From: Aureibacter tunicatorum
GTDB lineage: Bacteria; Bacteroidota; Bacteroidia; Cytophagales; Cyclobacteriaceae
Reading direction: 5' to 3'
Length of the DNA stretch: 64,000 nt
Assembly (NCBI RefSeq): GCF_036492635.1
Contig: NZ_AP025305.1
Coordinates: 2,232,001 to 2,296,000 of the forward strand
In this document: positions 34,132 through 42,355 of the stretch, piece by piece
How the letters are laid out: each line of letters opens with the position of its first letter
Numbering within the stretch: position 1 is the first letter of the stretch
The notes under the pieces: generated by a model
Seen by the model: the letters and a program-made list of their open reading frames with translations, nothing else
Told to the model about the DNA's origin: nothing
Database searches by the model: none
Translations under genes and position numbers: made by a program

Positions 34132-37100
34132 ATGGCTAGAAAAATAACAACAGCAAAACAAAGTTCTGGAGCTGGTTTTTTATTTGAAGATAAAGTGTTT
34201 TCATGGTTTGCAATTACTCTTTTAACTCAGGATTTTCCATTTTCAAATATCTCTGCTAATGTTTGTGAAATAGCATTTCAAGCAAGATCTAAAGGTTGGC
34301 TATTTGATGATTTGGTTTTAACGATGAAGACCAGTTCTGAAAATACTTTTAATATTCCTATTACTGTAAAAAGTAATGTTCAATTTTCTGGAAATGGACC
34401 AAATACTGAATTGTTAACTGATTTATGGGAGCAATATTTAAATGAAGAATCAACAGTTTTTGATAAACAGAATGATTATTTATGTATTGTAAATTCTCCG
34501 TTAGGTTCAGTTCTATCTGCTGATCTAAATAGACTTTTAAAAGCAGCTCGTTCATCTACTTACGAAATTCTTGAATCTAATATTTCTCAAGGTGAGAAAG
34601 GAAGTTTTTCTAAAAGACAAATTAAGCTATTAAAAGGGTTTAAGTGTCCTTCTGAATTAGCGTTAAAGCATAATATTGATGATAAAGATATCTGGAAACT
34701 TTTGAGTAGAGTAATTTTATTAGAGTTTGATTTTGAAAATGCTCCATCAAAGGATGAATCCAAATTGATACAAAATTGTAAAAATTGTTTATCCAATGCT
34801 GATAATAGTCAAGCAGACTTGTTAAAAATTAAATTATGTGAAATAAGAAGTGAACTATCTGCAAATGAAGGATCGTTTATTAATTATCAAACTCTAGTTG
34901 ATGATATACGACTTCTTTTTAATCTCAAAGGTCTACCTCAGCATGAAGCGGATTGGAAAAAGATAGCCTCAATTACTTCTCAAAAATGTAATAGTATACA
35001 AGATAAAATAGGAGGGGAAGTTAAACTAGAAAGAGGACAGGAATTATCTGCTTTTAAGCAGATGATTAGAGAAAGTAGTTTTGTTTTTTTGTTAGGTAAA
35101 TCAGGTTATGGAAAATCAGTTCTACTTAAACACTTTTTTCAAGAGCTTGATTTATCTAATAAGATTAAAACGATTTGGTTAGATTCAGATATTATATATA
35201 GTAATAACCTAGAGGATTTCTTTGATTTATCTAATTCATTTGTTGAAATCATTAAGCAAAGTCAGGATCAAGAGGGGTATATCATAATCGATTCAGTAGA
35301 AAGGTTTTGTAAAGAGGAACATTTAAAATTATTATTTAGTTTTTTAAACTATATTAAACAAAATCAAACTCCATGGAAAGTGATTTTTTCGTGTCAATCG
35401 AATGATTATGAAGATATAATAAAAGGTTTATATAGAATTAATTTATGCTTATCTCATAAAGTGTTTGATCTTCAAACTATTGAAAATGAAAAATTAATCA
35501 TTGTTCAGCAAAAATTTCCAGCTTTAGCAAATCTATTTAAACATAATCATCTAAATGATATATTAAAAAACTTAAAATATTTAGACTTATTAGCATTCAA
35601 TCTATCTAAAGATACTAATGTAGAAATAAATGATTTCTTTGGTGAGTCTAATATTATTGATTTAATCTGGAACGAAGAGGTTGAAAATGTTAAATACGAT
35701 AATGCAGAACAACGATCTCGTTTTTTACAGCTTCTTTCTGAGAATCAAGCTGAAAAGATGACTTTTAGCACCTCTCAATCAGATTTTAATATTTGGGAAT
35801 TATCCCCAGTAACATCATTAAAAAAGAGTAAACTTTTAAGAGTTGTAAATGATAGGTTGGCCTTTGAACATGATTTATTCTCAGATTGGGCAAGATATAA
35901 ACTCATAAAGGATAAAAGTGATACTTTTAAAGAATATGTAGTTTCTAAAAATATTTTGTCACCATTATGGGGAAGGTCAATTAGATTATATGGGGTATAT
36001 TTGTTAGAAAAGGAAGTAAGTGTTGATAGTTGGATTGAAACCTTTTCTGATTTAAATGAGAATATCCCAAATGAAAAAATTATCCAAGATTTATTATTAG
36101 ATTCAATAATTTACTCCAATTCAACATTTCGTTTTTTAGAGCTTCTCTACTTTTTTTTTATTGAAAATGAAGGACAAATATTAAAGCGTTTTGTAGATCG
36201 ATTCTTATTGAAGGCTACAAAGCCAAATCCCCAAATTTTAAAATTGGCTGAAGAAATGGGTGGAATTACTAAATCTGAAGCATCAATATATCATAGAATC
36301 CCAAATTATTCATATTGGTTTCCTGTTGTGGAATTTTTAAGAAAATATATTGATTCTTTTATTCCTTTATTAGGTGATAAAGTTGCTGAATTAGGAAAAG
36401 TATGGTTATTAAATACACCTGAAGATTTTCATTTACGAGAAGAAATTGCTTTTTGCGTTTTTAAAAATACCGAATGGGTTTTCAACATGAAACTTAATAA
36501 TGGATGGATAAAAGATGATATAGATGAAAAAGTTTATAAATCTATGCTTTTAGGAGTTTATGATATGCCTAAAGAGAATATTGATATTTGCCTAAAGCTG
36601 TGTAAACGTAAAAAATTTCAAAACCAAGAAAGAAAATTACTTAAATCTGATTTTTCTAGACATGAGAGAATTCTTGAAAAAGTTGAAATAAGAAAGCCAA
36701 TACAATGGGAAGATGGCCCTTATGAAATGGTAGATGAAACTTTTTCAGAAGTGTTTTTATCTACTGAATTTTCATATGGTTTAATTTCTCTATATCCAGA
36801 TAAAGCAAAAGAGATTATATTAGCCTTGCTAATAGATCCTCCATGTGCAATTTCATTTAATTATGATTTTCATTACAAATATGATATTAATGAACCTCAT
36901 GATTGGCATCCCCCTTATTATGGTAGAGGTCCTTTTTTAGATTTCTTGAATGTGAATTCAAATATAGGAATAGATACTATAATAAGTCTGGTCAATTTCG
37001 CTACTTCACAGTGGGCTAAAGTTGAGGAATTTAATAAACGCCAAGTTCCTACATTAAAGATGGAGTTTGAAGAAAGGAAATTATCATTTATTGGTGATTA

Positions 37101-39405
37101 TCGTATTTATTTTTGGTATCGAGCAGCAGGAGGAGCACCACATGCAATTTCATCTGCTTTAATGGCGTTGGAAAAATTTTTAATTAACAGTATTGACAAA
37201 GGTGAAAATATTGAGCCTTTTATTAAGCAGATTTTAAAAAATGCTAATAGTGTTTGCTTTATAGGCTTATTATGTTTCATCGGTAAATATCATTCATCAT
37301 TATTTCTAGGGATACTACAGCCAGTCTTATCTATTTTTGATTTGTATAGATGGGAAACTTCCTTAATGAATACTGAAGGTCATCAGATGCTTGGGCTAAC
37401 TGATTTAGATGAAAATATAATGAATGAAATCAGAGAGTGGAATAATCTAGAATGTAGGAGAATACCTATTTACTTTACAGGTCATCAATTATTTAAACAA
37501 ACCTATCAATCAAATAATTTTTATAAAAAAATAATTGAATTATGGAATAAGGAATTGTATAAAGATGAAGAAAAAGATGGGACAGATTTATTGAAAATGA
37601 ATTTTATAGCACAGTTCGATTTAGAAAATTACGAAGTTTTAGAAAATAATGGTGAAACAATTTTTGAATATAATGAACCTAAAAAGCTTAATGAGAAGTT
37701 GACTCCATTAAGAATAGAAAGTGAAAAGCCAATTATAGAGATGCATTCAATTGAATATTTAAGAGAAATTAATACAGGTGGAAAATATTCAAAAGATGAA
37801 CTTAATGAAGTTTGGGAAAAAGTATTTTTGGAATCTAAAATTTCTCTTACACCTGAAAAGTATCATAAATTTGCCAATGAAATTAGTTCTTTATTTGAAG
37901 TTTTAAAATTACTTTTTGAACATCAAAATTTATGGATCGATAAATATGACAATCACGTAAATTGGACAATTGATTTTTTAGAGAAAGTATTAATCAAAGC
38001 ACCATATAGACAAGATGATTATTATGAGGTAGGGCTAAGTAGTGCTTGGAGTGATTCTATAGCAAGGTTTTTACCTAAGCTTTGGTCAAAAAACTTGAAG
38101 AATAAAAAAATTAGAAGATCATTAGGGTTACTTTTTTTAAAGTCAGCAAATAAAACTAATAAAATACTCTTTAGCAATATTGCTAAAGAATTAAGATGGA
38201 ATCAACAAGATTTTATACAATTACAAAATTTAGCAATTAAATGGAGTTCTGGTATTTATGATTTTAATAATACAGATAATTATGAAAAATTACCTTCAGT
38301 ATATGAGGAGACAAAATATCAAAAATTAATAAAACGTATTTTTAATAGAGATAAAGATATAACTTGGATAGTTTTATATGGAGATAAAATACTAAAAGAG
38401 TTTATTAATGATAAAACGGAAAAAGTAATTATAAATTTGTTAGATAAAAAATCCTCAACAAATAGTGCCTCCAGAAAAAATTATGAAGCAAGGAAATATA
38501 GAGAAAAAAGAGGTTTTGATACTCAATTATTACAAAATGTGTTTTCGCCAACTCCAGAGTTTTCAGATGTAAAAGATATTTCCGAATATAAATACCTTCT
38601 CTTATTATGGGATCAATTAGTTGGACAAATAATTAATGAAAATGAAGATATTATCTCGTATTCTGAAGTGAATAGTGAATATCCTAATGAGTTTTCTAGT
38701 TGGGTACTTAAACGTATTAGTAGACATATTTTAAGATTAAAAAAAGAAGATAACCCTAGCAGGTACTGGAAGCCAATCTTAAGTTATGGGTATTTATGCC
38801 CAAAGCAAAGTCATTTTTTTTTAGAAAATTACTTTTTAAATGATTTTAATGAAGAAAAAAATAAAATCAAATTTCATGAAGAATGGGAACAAATGATTTT
38901 GTTTTGTTCACAATCAGAAAATTGGAAAAGTAAAGGAGTAAAAACTTGGAATAATAGAGATATTGAGCAATCCTTATATGGGGTTTCTTATGATCAGATT
39001 GATATTTGGGATGATGATCATAAGGATCTTTTGAAATTGTCTTCAAAAAATATCATTAAGTGGTTTTTCAATAATGTACATAATTATGATCGGGTCAGAA
39101 TGTTAATTTTATTACTTAGAAAAAAATCAGGAGGAGTCCTTTTAAAAGAGGGGCTTACTGTATTATATTGTTTTGTTAAGTGGTACACTCAAATTCTAAG
39201 TATTCCAGCTCCAGATGGTAAAGTACATAGACAGTTTGAATATAATGAAAGTTTTGCTCGAACAGCAAGTTATCTATGGGAGGAATATAGGGACGTTATT
39301 AAAAAAGATAAAGAACTGTATAATAATTATAAAGTAATTGTAATGTATTTAGTCTCTATTAATGAACCTATTGGTCTAGAGTTACAAAATAGAATTTTAG
39401 ACTAG
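34132..39405 (+). CDS. Giant P-loop NTPase with nuclease-like N-terminus (defence candidate)
   Basis: A 1757-residue protein. The N-terminal ~200 residues (GAGFLFEDKVFSWFAITLLT, then LFDDLVLTMK and ITVKSN) resemble restriction-like or Cap4-type nuclease domains that open many defence NTPases; catalytic residues are not certain. The NTPase domain has Walker A GKSGYGKS (about 322-329) and Walker B YIIIDSVERF (about 383), followed by a sensor-like FSCQSNDYEDI. The remaining ~1200 residues are Leu/Trp-rich helical sequence without clean repeats, as in STAND/AVAST-type sensors. The gene is far more AT-rich than the late module and is monocistronic. I chose MARKIT at 34132 because the upstream extension is T-rich and unlike the family. 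Confidence 0.75.
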   Translation: MARKITTAKQSSGAGFLFEDKVFSWFAITLLTQDFPFSNISANVCEIAFQARSKGWLFDDLVLTMKTSSENTFNIPITVKSNVQFSGNGPNTELLTDLWEQYLNEESTVFDKQNDYLCIVNSPLGSVLSADLNRLLKAARSSTYEILESNISQGEKGSFSKRQIKLLKGFKCPSELALKHNIDDKDIWKLLSRVILLEFDFENAPSKDESKLIQNCKNCLSNADNSQADLLKIKLCEIRSELSANEGSFINYQTLVDDIRLLFNLKGLPQHEADWKKIASITSQKCNSIQDKIGGEVKLERGQELSAFKQMIRESSFVFLLGKSGYGKSVLLKHFFQELDLSNKIKTIWLDSDIIYSNNLEDFFDLSNSFVEIIKQSQDQEGYIIIDSVERFCKEEHLKLLFSFLNYIKQNQTPWKVIFSCQSNDYEDIIKGLYRINLCLSHKVFDLQTIENEKLIIVQQKFPALANLFKHNHLNDILKNLKYLDLLAFNLSKDTNVEINDFFGESNIIDLIWNEEVENVKYDNAEQRSRFLQLLSENQAEKMTFSTSQSDFNIWELSPVTSLKKSKLLRVVNDRLAFEHDLFSDWARYKLIKDKSDTFKEYVVSKNILSPLWGRSIRLYGVYLLEKEVSVDSWIETFSDLNENIPNEKIIQDLLLDSIIYSNSTFRFLELLYFFFIENEGQILKRFVDRFLLKATKPNPQILKLAEEMGGITKSEASIYHRIPNYSYWFPVVEFLRKYIDSFIPLLGDKVAELGKVWLLNTPEDFHLREEIAFCVFKNTEWVFNMKLNNGWIKDDIDEKVYKSMLLGVYDMPKENIDICLKLCKRKKFQNQERKLLKSDFSRHERILEKVEIRKPIQWEDGPYEMVDETFSEVFLSTEFSYGLISLYPDKAKEIILALLIDPPCAISFNYDFHYKYDINEPHDWHPPYYGRGPFLDFLNVNSNIGIDTIISLVNFATSQWAKVEEFNKRQVPTLKMEFEERKLSFIGDYRIYFWYRAAGGAPHAISSALMALEKFLINSIDKGENIEPFIKQILKNANSVCFIGLLCFIGKYHSSLFLGILQPVLSIFDLYRWETSLMNTEGHQMLGLTDLDENIMNEIREWNNLECRRIPIYFTGHQLFKQTYQSNNFYKKIIELWNKELYKDEEKDGTDLLKMNFIAQFDLENYEVLENNGETIFEYNEPKKLNEKLTPLRIESEKPIIEMHSIEYLREINTGGKYSKDELNEVWEKVFLESKISLTPEKYHKFANEISSLFEVLKLLFEHQNLWIDKYDNHVNWTIDFLEKVLIKAPYRQDDYYEVGLSSAWSDSIARFLPKLWSKNLKNKKIRRSLGLLFLKSANKTNKILFSNIAKELRWNQQDFIQLQNLAIKWSSGIYDFNNTDNYEKLPSVYEETKYQKLIKRIFNRDKDITWIVLYGDKILKEFINDKTEKVIINLLDKKSSTNSASRKNYEARKYREKRGFDTQLLQNVFSPTPEFSDVKDISEYKYLLLLWDQLVGQIINENEDIISYSEVNSEYPNEFSSWVLKRISRHILRLKKEDNPSRYWKPILSYGYLCPKQSHFFLENYFLNDFNEEKNKIKFHEEWEQMILFCSQSENWKSKGVKTWNNRDIEQSLYGVSYDQIDIWDDDHKDLLKLSSKNIIKWFFNNVHNYDRVRMLILLLRKKSGGVLLKEGLTVLYCFVKWYTQILSIPAPDGKVHRQFEYNESFARTASYLWEEYRDVIKKDKELYNNYKVIVMYLVSINEPIGLELQNRILD

Positions 39406-39410
39406 ATTTT

Positions 39411-39451
39411 ATTTACATCTAATCTCTAATTTTTAGAGATTAGATGTAAAT
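39411..39451. terminator. Perfect 19-bp hairpin between convergent genes
   Basis: Arms 39411-39429 and 39433-39451 are perfectly complementary across a TTT loop. The hairpin fills the gap between the NTPase stop (39405) and the stop of the minus-strand gene (39453), so it probably terminates transcription from both sides. Confidence 0.75.
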
Positions 39452-39452
39452 A

Positions 39453-39701
39453 TTACTTTATGATATTTCCATATGTTTGTCTTTTCTCTAGTCCGCAATA
39501 TTTTTTGACTCTAAACTCTTTTCGTATGATGTTTAGGATTGTTTTTTCTGAGAGATAAAACTCTTTTTCAGAGAGTATTTTAAGAGTATCATCAACTCTT
39601 TTGCGCTTTACTTCTGTAAGATGCACGAAACGTTTTACAAGAGCTTTATCTCTTAACTTTATGAGCTCTTTAGAGCGTCCTTTTTGTGTTTTGATTTTCA
39701 T
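39453..39701 (-). CDS. Small conserved basic protein
   Basis: An 82-residue Lys/Arg-rich helical protein. Its core (LIKLRDKALVKRFVHLTEVK, then DDTLKILSEKEFYLSEKTIL and IIRKEF) resembles a small family often seen in Bacteroidota phages and plasmids, with the pattern R-D..L..R......V.R...DD....LS..EF.LS...I..II. The function is not established. The charge and helices fit DNA binding. It is the last gene of the minus-strand early stack. Confidence 0.65.
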   Translation of the reverse strand: MKIKTQKGRSKELIKLRDKALVKRFVHLTEVKRKRVDDTLKILSEKEFYLSEKTILNIIRKEFRVKKYCGLEKRQTYGNIIK

Positions 39702-39724
39702 TTTGATTTGAGATTTAAGGGTTG

Positions 39725-39916
39725 TTATTCTTCTTCGTTGTCGGGTATGAAATTGATTGTGAGGCTTACTAGCTGTTCGTCATCTTGCTTAATCCATTCG
39801 ATGCTATCTACTGCGCATAGATTGATGCCCATCTGATTAGGAATGACTTCAACTGGTAGTGGCGATTTCATTTTTCCGTCAATGACTTCTTGTACGGTTG
39901 TTTTAAGGTGCTTCAT
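39725..39916 (-). CDS. Small acidic protein, unknown
   Basis: A 63-residue protein beginning MKHLKTTVQEVIDGKM. Later sections include VDSIEWIKQDDEQLVSLTIN, a beta-hairpin-like pattern, and an acidic end (DNEEE). No family is recognised. It follows the next gene in the stack after a 75-bp gap that contains a perfect GAAACGTTTC site (39961-39970) flanked by CCGTTTC and GAAACGG arms. Confidence 0.5.
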   Translation of the reverse strand: MKHLKTTVQEVIDGKMKSPLPVEVIPNQMGINLCAVDSIEWIKQDDEQLVSLTINFIPDNEEE

Positions 39917-39991
39917 TTTTTATTATTTATTTGAGATTTAAAGAGTGGAATAACCGTTTCGAAACGTTTCTGAAACGGCTCATTTTTTATG

Positions 39992-40135
39992 TTAATGGGG
40001 CTTTTTGATTCGTTTTTTGTCAAGGAAAGAGCTGAAATACTTCTTTCTAATATTATCGAGAAATCTATAAATCAGATAAAGAGCGAATAGGATGACAAAG
40101 GCATAAAATAAGCTATCGAAGGTTTGATTATTCAT
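39992..40135 (-). CDS. 47-residue single-span membrane protein
   Basis: Read directly from sequence. The product starts MNNQTFDSLF, has one span (FYAFVILFALYLIYRF) and a basic tail (KKYFSSFLDKKRIKKPH). It overlaps the upstream membrane gene by 8 bp. The function is unknown. Confidence 0.55.
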   Translation of the reverse strand: MNNQTFDSLFYAFVILFALYLIYRFLDNIRKKYFSSFLDKKRIKKPH

Positions 40136-40274
40136 GTCTGGAGTAATAAAGGATTTCAAATACTTGCAACTGGCTGCTTTTATAAGATTGGTAGATTCTG
40201 TACACCCAAACGATCCCGATCACCATCAAGCAGACGATGATAATTAATGTGGTGATCAAAAATGCGATTAACAT
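40128..40274 (-). CDS. 48-residue membrane protein
   Basis: Starting at MLIAFLITT, the protein is a single long span (LIAFLITTLIIIVCLMVIGIV) followed by a Tyr/Ser-rich tail. A longer frame opens at 40319 but would overlap the HTH gene by about 50 bp; the shorter start overlaps it by only 7 bp. The function is unknown. Confidence 0.5.
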   Translation of the reverse strand: MLIAFLITTLIIIVCLMVIGIVWVYRIYQSYKSSQLQVFEILYYSRHE

Positions 40275-40438
40275 TGCCTTATCATTTGGATGTCGTTGTA
40301 GACTGTTCGTTGCGAGCATGCGAACATGGTTGACACCTCGTCGATGAGATCGGGAATCGAGTTGTTGGCAATCGATTCTTGTATTCTTGGTTTGAGATAA
40401 TCGATCCTGAAAGATCGCTTTGGGATGTGATATGTCAT
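40268..40438 (-). CDS. 56-residue helix-turn-helix-like protein
   Basis: Read directly from sequence. It begins MTYHIPKRSFRIDY and contains DLIDEVSTMFACSQRTVYND, which reads as a DNA-recognition helix-turn-helix. The start overlaps the stop of the 83-residue gene (ATGA-type, 4 bp), showing translational coupling. It is a possible small early regulator of the element. Confidence 0.55.
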   Translation of the reverse strand: MTYHIPKRSFRIDYLKPRIQESIANNSIPDLIDEVSTMFACSQRTVYNDIQMIRQC

Positions 40439-40686
40439 ATTGTTTGGTTTTCGATTTTGAGGCTAGGGTCTAGGTTGAGCTCTAGTTGCACGTTGAGATT
40501 CCTTTCTACATACTGCTTGACTCTTTTGTCAATGTCCTTGTGAAATTCGGAGTTGAACAGGAATATAAGCCCTCTGTATCGAAGGCTTGTATAGAAAGTG
40601 TATGTGGCTTCATGAGGCGTTTTGGCAGTTACCATCGTGGAATGCACTTTATTGTCCTTGCGGTATATGATCTTGTAGCTTTGCAT
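40435..40686 (-). CDS. Small hypothetical protein
   Basis: An 83-residue protein with start MQSYKIIYRKD chosen because the longer frame would run far into the upstream gene. The N-terminal half looks like a beta-alpha unit (SYKIIYRKDNKVHSTMVTAK then EATYTFYTSL), the C-terminal half is helical and charged. It overlaps the preceding membrane/zinc-finger gene by 38 bp. No family is recognised. Confidence 0.55.
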   Translation of the reverse strand: MQSYKIIYRKDNKVHSTMVTAKTPHEATYTFYTSLRYRGLIFLFNSEFHKDIDKRVKQYVERNLNVQLELNLDPSLKIENQTI

Positions 40687-41356
40687 CTTTGCATTTGTGA
40701 GCATTTTTAGCAAAAGGACTCTTGAACCTTTCCCCACATTCACCGCAAGTTGTTGCTTCTCTCCATTTGTCGGCTTCTTCTTTTTCCTTATTGTACTGCG
40801 CTTCTATTCCTTGCCGGACTATTTCAAGTTCAGAAAGCGTATCTGCGAAACGTTTCTGCTGCTCGTCCATTTCCTCGTCTTTTTCTTGCTTTTCGGCTTC
40901 TGTTTCTTCCAGTTTTGCCTGCAAATCCCTTATATCTTGCTCCAAGCCGTCACGAAACGTTTCAGAAACGTTTCGTGACGTTTCGATTTTTGAGGCGTAC
41001 ATTTCCGAAAACATGTAGATCGATACTGTAAAAAGTGTCGAATACACCACGCTTGCCGTTAATTGCTCCCAGTTGCCCAGAATCATGAAAGTTCGCACAT
41101 CATAGTAAAGCATGGACAGTACAAAAAGCAGTACTGTGAACAGCAAGGCGAACCACTTCTTGCCATTGGCTACAAAGGCCATGATCGCAAGCTCGATGAT
41201 GACCACCACGATAACCGAGTGAATCATGCTGCCTTCGATCCCAAAGAGCTTGCGGCTGATGTCATGATGCACATAAGCAAGATGCTCGATATTGTTGATC
41301 ATCACCAGTCCGATGATGATCAATAGGTAATGTTTCTTAATAAAGTTCATATTCAA
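40649..41356 (-). CDS. Four-span membrane protein with coiled coil and zinc-finger tail
   Basis: A 235-residue protein. Four spans lie at roughly 8-22, 45-62, 66-84 and 97-118. A coiled coil (about 130-205, heavy in Glu/Lys/Gln) follows, then a C2H2-like finger (CGECGERFKSPFAKNAHKC, about 208-226). The resident GAAACGTTTC sites encode RNVSETFRD in the junction between span 4 and the coiled coil. The arrangement, a membrane base with a cytoplasmic stalk and finger, could tether DNA or another protein at the membrane. The function is unknown. Confidence 0.65.
   Translation of the reverse strand: MNMNFIKKHYLLIIIGLVMINNIEHLAYVHHDISRKLFGIEGSMIHSVIVVVIIELAIMAFVANGKKWFALLFTVLLFVLSMLYYDVRTFMILGNWEQLTASVVYSTLFTVSIYMFSEMYASKIETSRNVSETFRDGLEQDIRDLQAKLEETEAEKQEKDEEMDEQQKRFADTLSELEIVRQGIEAQYNKEKEEADKWREATTCGECGERFKSPFAKNAHKCKDAKLQDHIPQGQ
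40948..40980. repeat. 33-bp perfect palindrome with two GAAACGTTTC cores
   Basis: The 16-base arm CGTCACGAAACGTTTC (40948-40963) is mirrored exactly at 40965-40980 around a single central A. It lies inside the coding sequence of the four-span membrane protein. A further isolated GAAACGTTTC is at 40847-40856. Perfect symmetry over 33 bp inside a gene implies a strong DNA-level function, such as binding of a dimeric regulator or a partition protein. Confidence 0.85.
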
Positions 41357-41609
41357 TTGAATTTATAAATGATCTTAAATCGGAAACATTACCCTCAAGC
41401 TCTTCTACATAATCTTTTTCTAGTTTCGCATAGACCTCTTTACATTGATTATAAGTATGTTGAGTTATACTTGATTTTTTAATTTGAGAAGGTGTTGAAA
41501 TGGCAATTTTACAAACTCTAAGGATTTCTAAATCAGTCTCTATAAATTTGAATACACCTTTTTTAACCATACTATAATAATTTGCTTTTTCTTTCTTTGT
41601 GAGTCTCAT
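41337..41609 (-). CDS. Small helical protein, unknown
   Basis: A 90-residue protein starting MRLTKKEKANYYSM. The helical, charged composition with an acidic C-terminus (YVEELEGNVSDLRSFINSIE) has no recognisable motif. It overlaps the downstream membrane gene start by 20 bp and the upstream 52-residue gene by 38 bp. Confidence 0.5.
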   Translation of the reverse strand: MRLTKKEKANYYSMVKKGVFKFIETDLEILRVCKIAISTPSQIKKSSITQHTYNQCKEVYAKLEKDYVEELEGNVSDLRSFINSIEYELY

Positions 41610-41730
41610 TCTTTTTACTGTTGATGGTGAATATGCCGAATAGCCGTTCAATAAAGTTTTTTTTTCGAGGCTTCAATCCGTAGAAAGCGTTTGCCCAGGC
41701 TTCGAAGTGTTTTTCTTGATTGCGGTTCAT
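41572..41730 (-). CDS. 52-residue basic protein
   Basis: Read directly from sequence: starts MNRNQEKHFEAWANAFYG and continues into a basic amphipathic helix (FIERLFGIFTINSKKNE). The ATG shares one base with the stop of the upstream 115-residue gene, a tight coupling that supports it as real. The function is unknown. Confidence 0.5.
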   Translation of the reverse strand: MNRNQEKHFEAWANAFYGLKPRKKNFIERLFGIFTINSKKNETHKERKSKLL

Positions 41731-42077
41731 CAGTTCAATATTTTAGGTTGAAATCTCAAATCCGAATTAGGCATCCATCGAGGTTGATAAGAGCCTTTTT
41801 CAAGTATTTTGCATTGAAAGTGTCCTTTATGATGGATCAAAGAGGGGATCCCTTGGTTGGTTATCGCTAACATTTCATTTGCTGGTATTTCTCGATAATG
41901 AGACATATTCTTATGCATAACATGTGTGTTGATATTCATTATGTGAATTTCTCCAGTATTAGACCTGACGATCTTGCCTAATACGCATTCAAAATTTCCA
42001 GCTCCAGTAATGTCAATGGCTTGAATGATATTTTTAGTCGAAGCGGTTTTATGAGTGATTTCTATCCAGTTGTTCAT
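41730..42077 (-). CDS. Small hypothetical protein
   Basis: A 115-residue protein, probably beta-rich, with segments such as NNWIEITHKTASTKNIIQAI, FECVLGKIVRSNTGEIHIMN and a His-rich HVMHKNMSHYREIP. No membrane span and no recognised family. It lies one base downstream of the 63-residue gene. Confidence 0.55.
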   Translation of the reverse strand: MNNWIEITHKTASTKNIIQAIDITGAGNFECVLGKIVRSNTGEIHIMNINTHVMHKNMSHYREIPANEMLAITNQGIPSLIHHKGHFQCKILEKGSYQPRWMPNSDLRFQPKILN

Positions 42078-42078
42078 A

Positions 42079-42270
42079 TCAGTTGTAATTGAGAATCAAA
42101 ATATCTTTTAATCTGAATTTGGTTACTCCCGAAATATTGTCCAGCTTCACAAACACCTCTTTATCAGATTTTATCCGGGTAATTTTACCTTTGCAACTTT
42201 TGCTTAAAACTTTGCATAATACAACCTCTCCAACCTTGCAGAGAGGCGAAATTATTTGTACTTTTGTCAT
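42079..42270 (-). CDS. 63-residue SH3-like protein
   Basis: Starting at MTKVQIISPLCKVGEV, the protein is beta-rich and has the spacing of a small SH3-like or KOW-like barrel (GKITRIKSDKEVFVKLDNIS then TKFRLKDILIL). Three cysteines occur in the first half. An upstream in-frame ATG (42309) is possible but runs towards a hairpin. The function is unknown. Confidence 0.5.
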   Translation of the reverse strand: MTKVQIISPLCKVGEVVLCKVLSKSCKGKITRIKSDKEVFVKLDNISGVTKFRLKDILILNYN

Positions 42271-42315
42271 GGAATAATAAGAATTATAAACTGGTCTGTT
42301 GGAGATCAATCTTTA

Positions 42316-42350
42316 AAGCTCAAAGGGTTGCAGCCTTTTGAGCTTTTTTT
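42316..42350. terminator. Hairpin with T run
   Basis: AAGCTCAAA.GG and CC.TTTTGAGCTT pair across TTGCAG and are followed on the + strand by a seven-T run. It separates the 314-residue gene from the small-gene stack. The T run favours + strand termination, although no + strand gene was seen upstream. Confidence 0.45.
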
Positions 42351-42355
42351 ATGGA

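Noticed and set aside
40128-40319. Longer 63-residue version of the small membrane protein
   Set aside because: The first 15 codons overlap the HTH gene by about 50 bp and read as a hydrophilic frame-shifted stretch; the internal ATG at 40274 gives a compact membrane protein.
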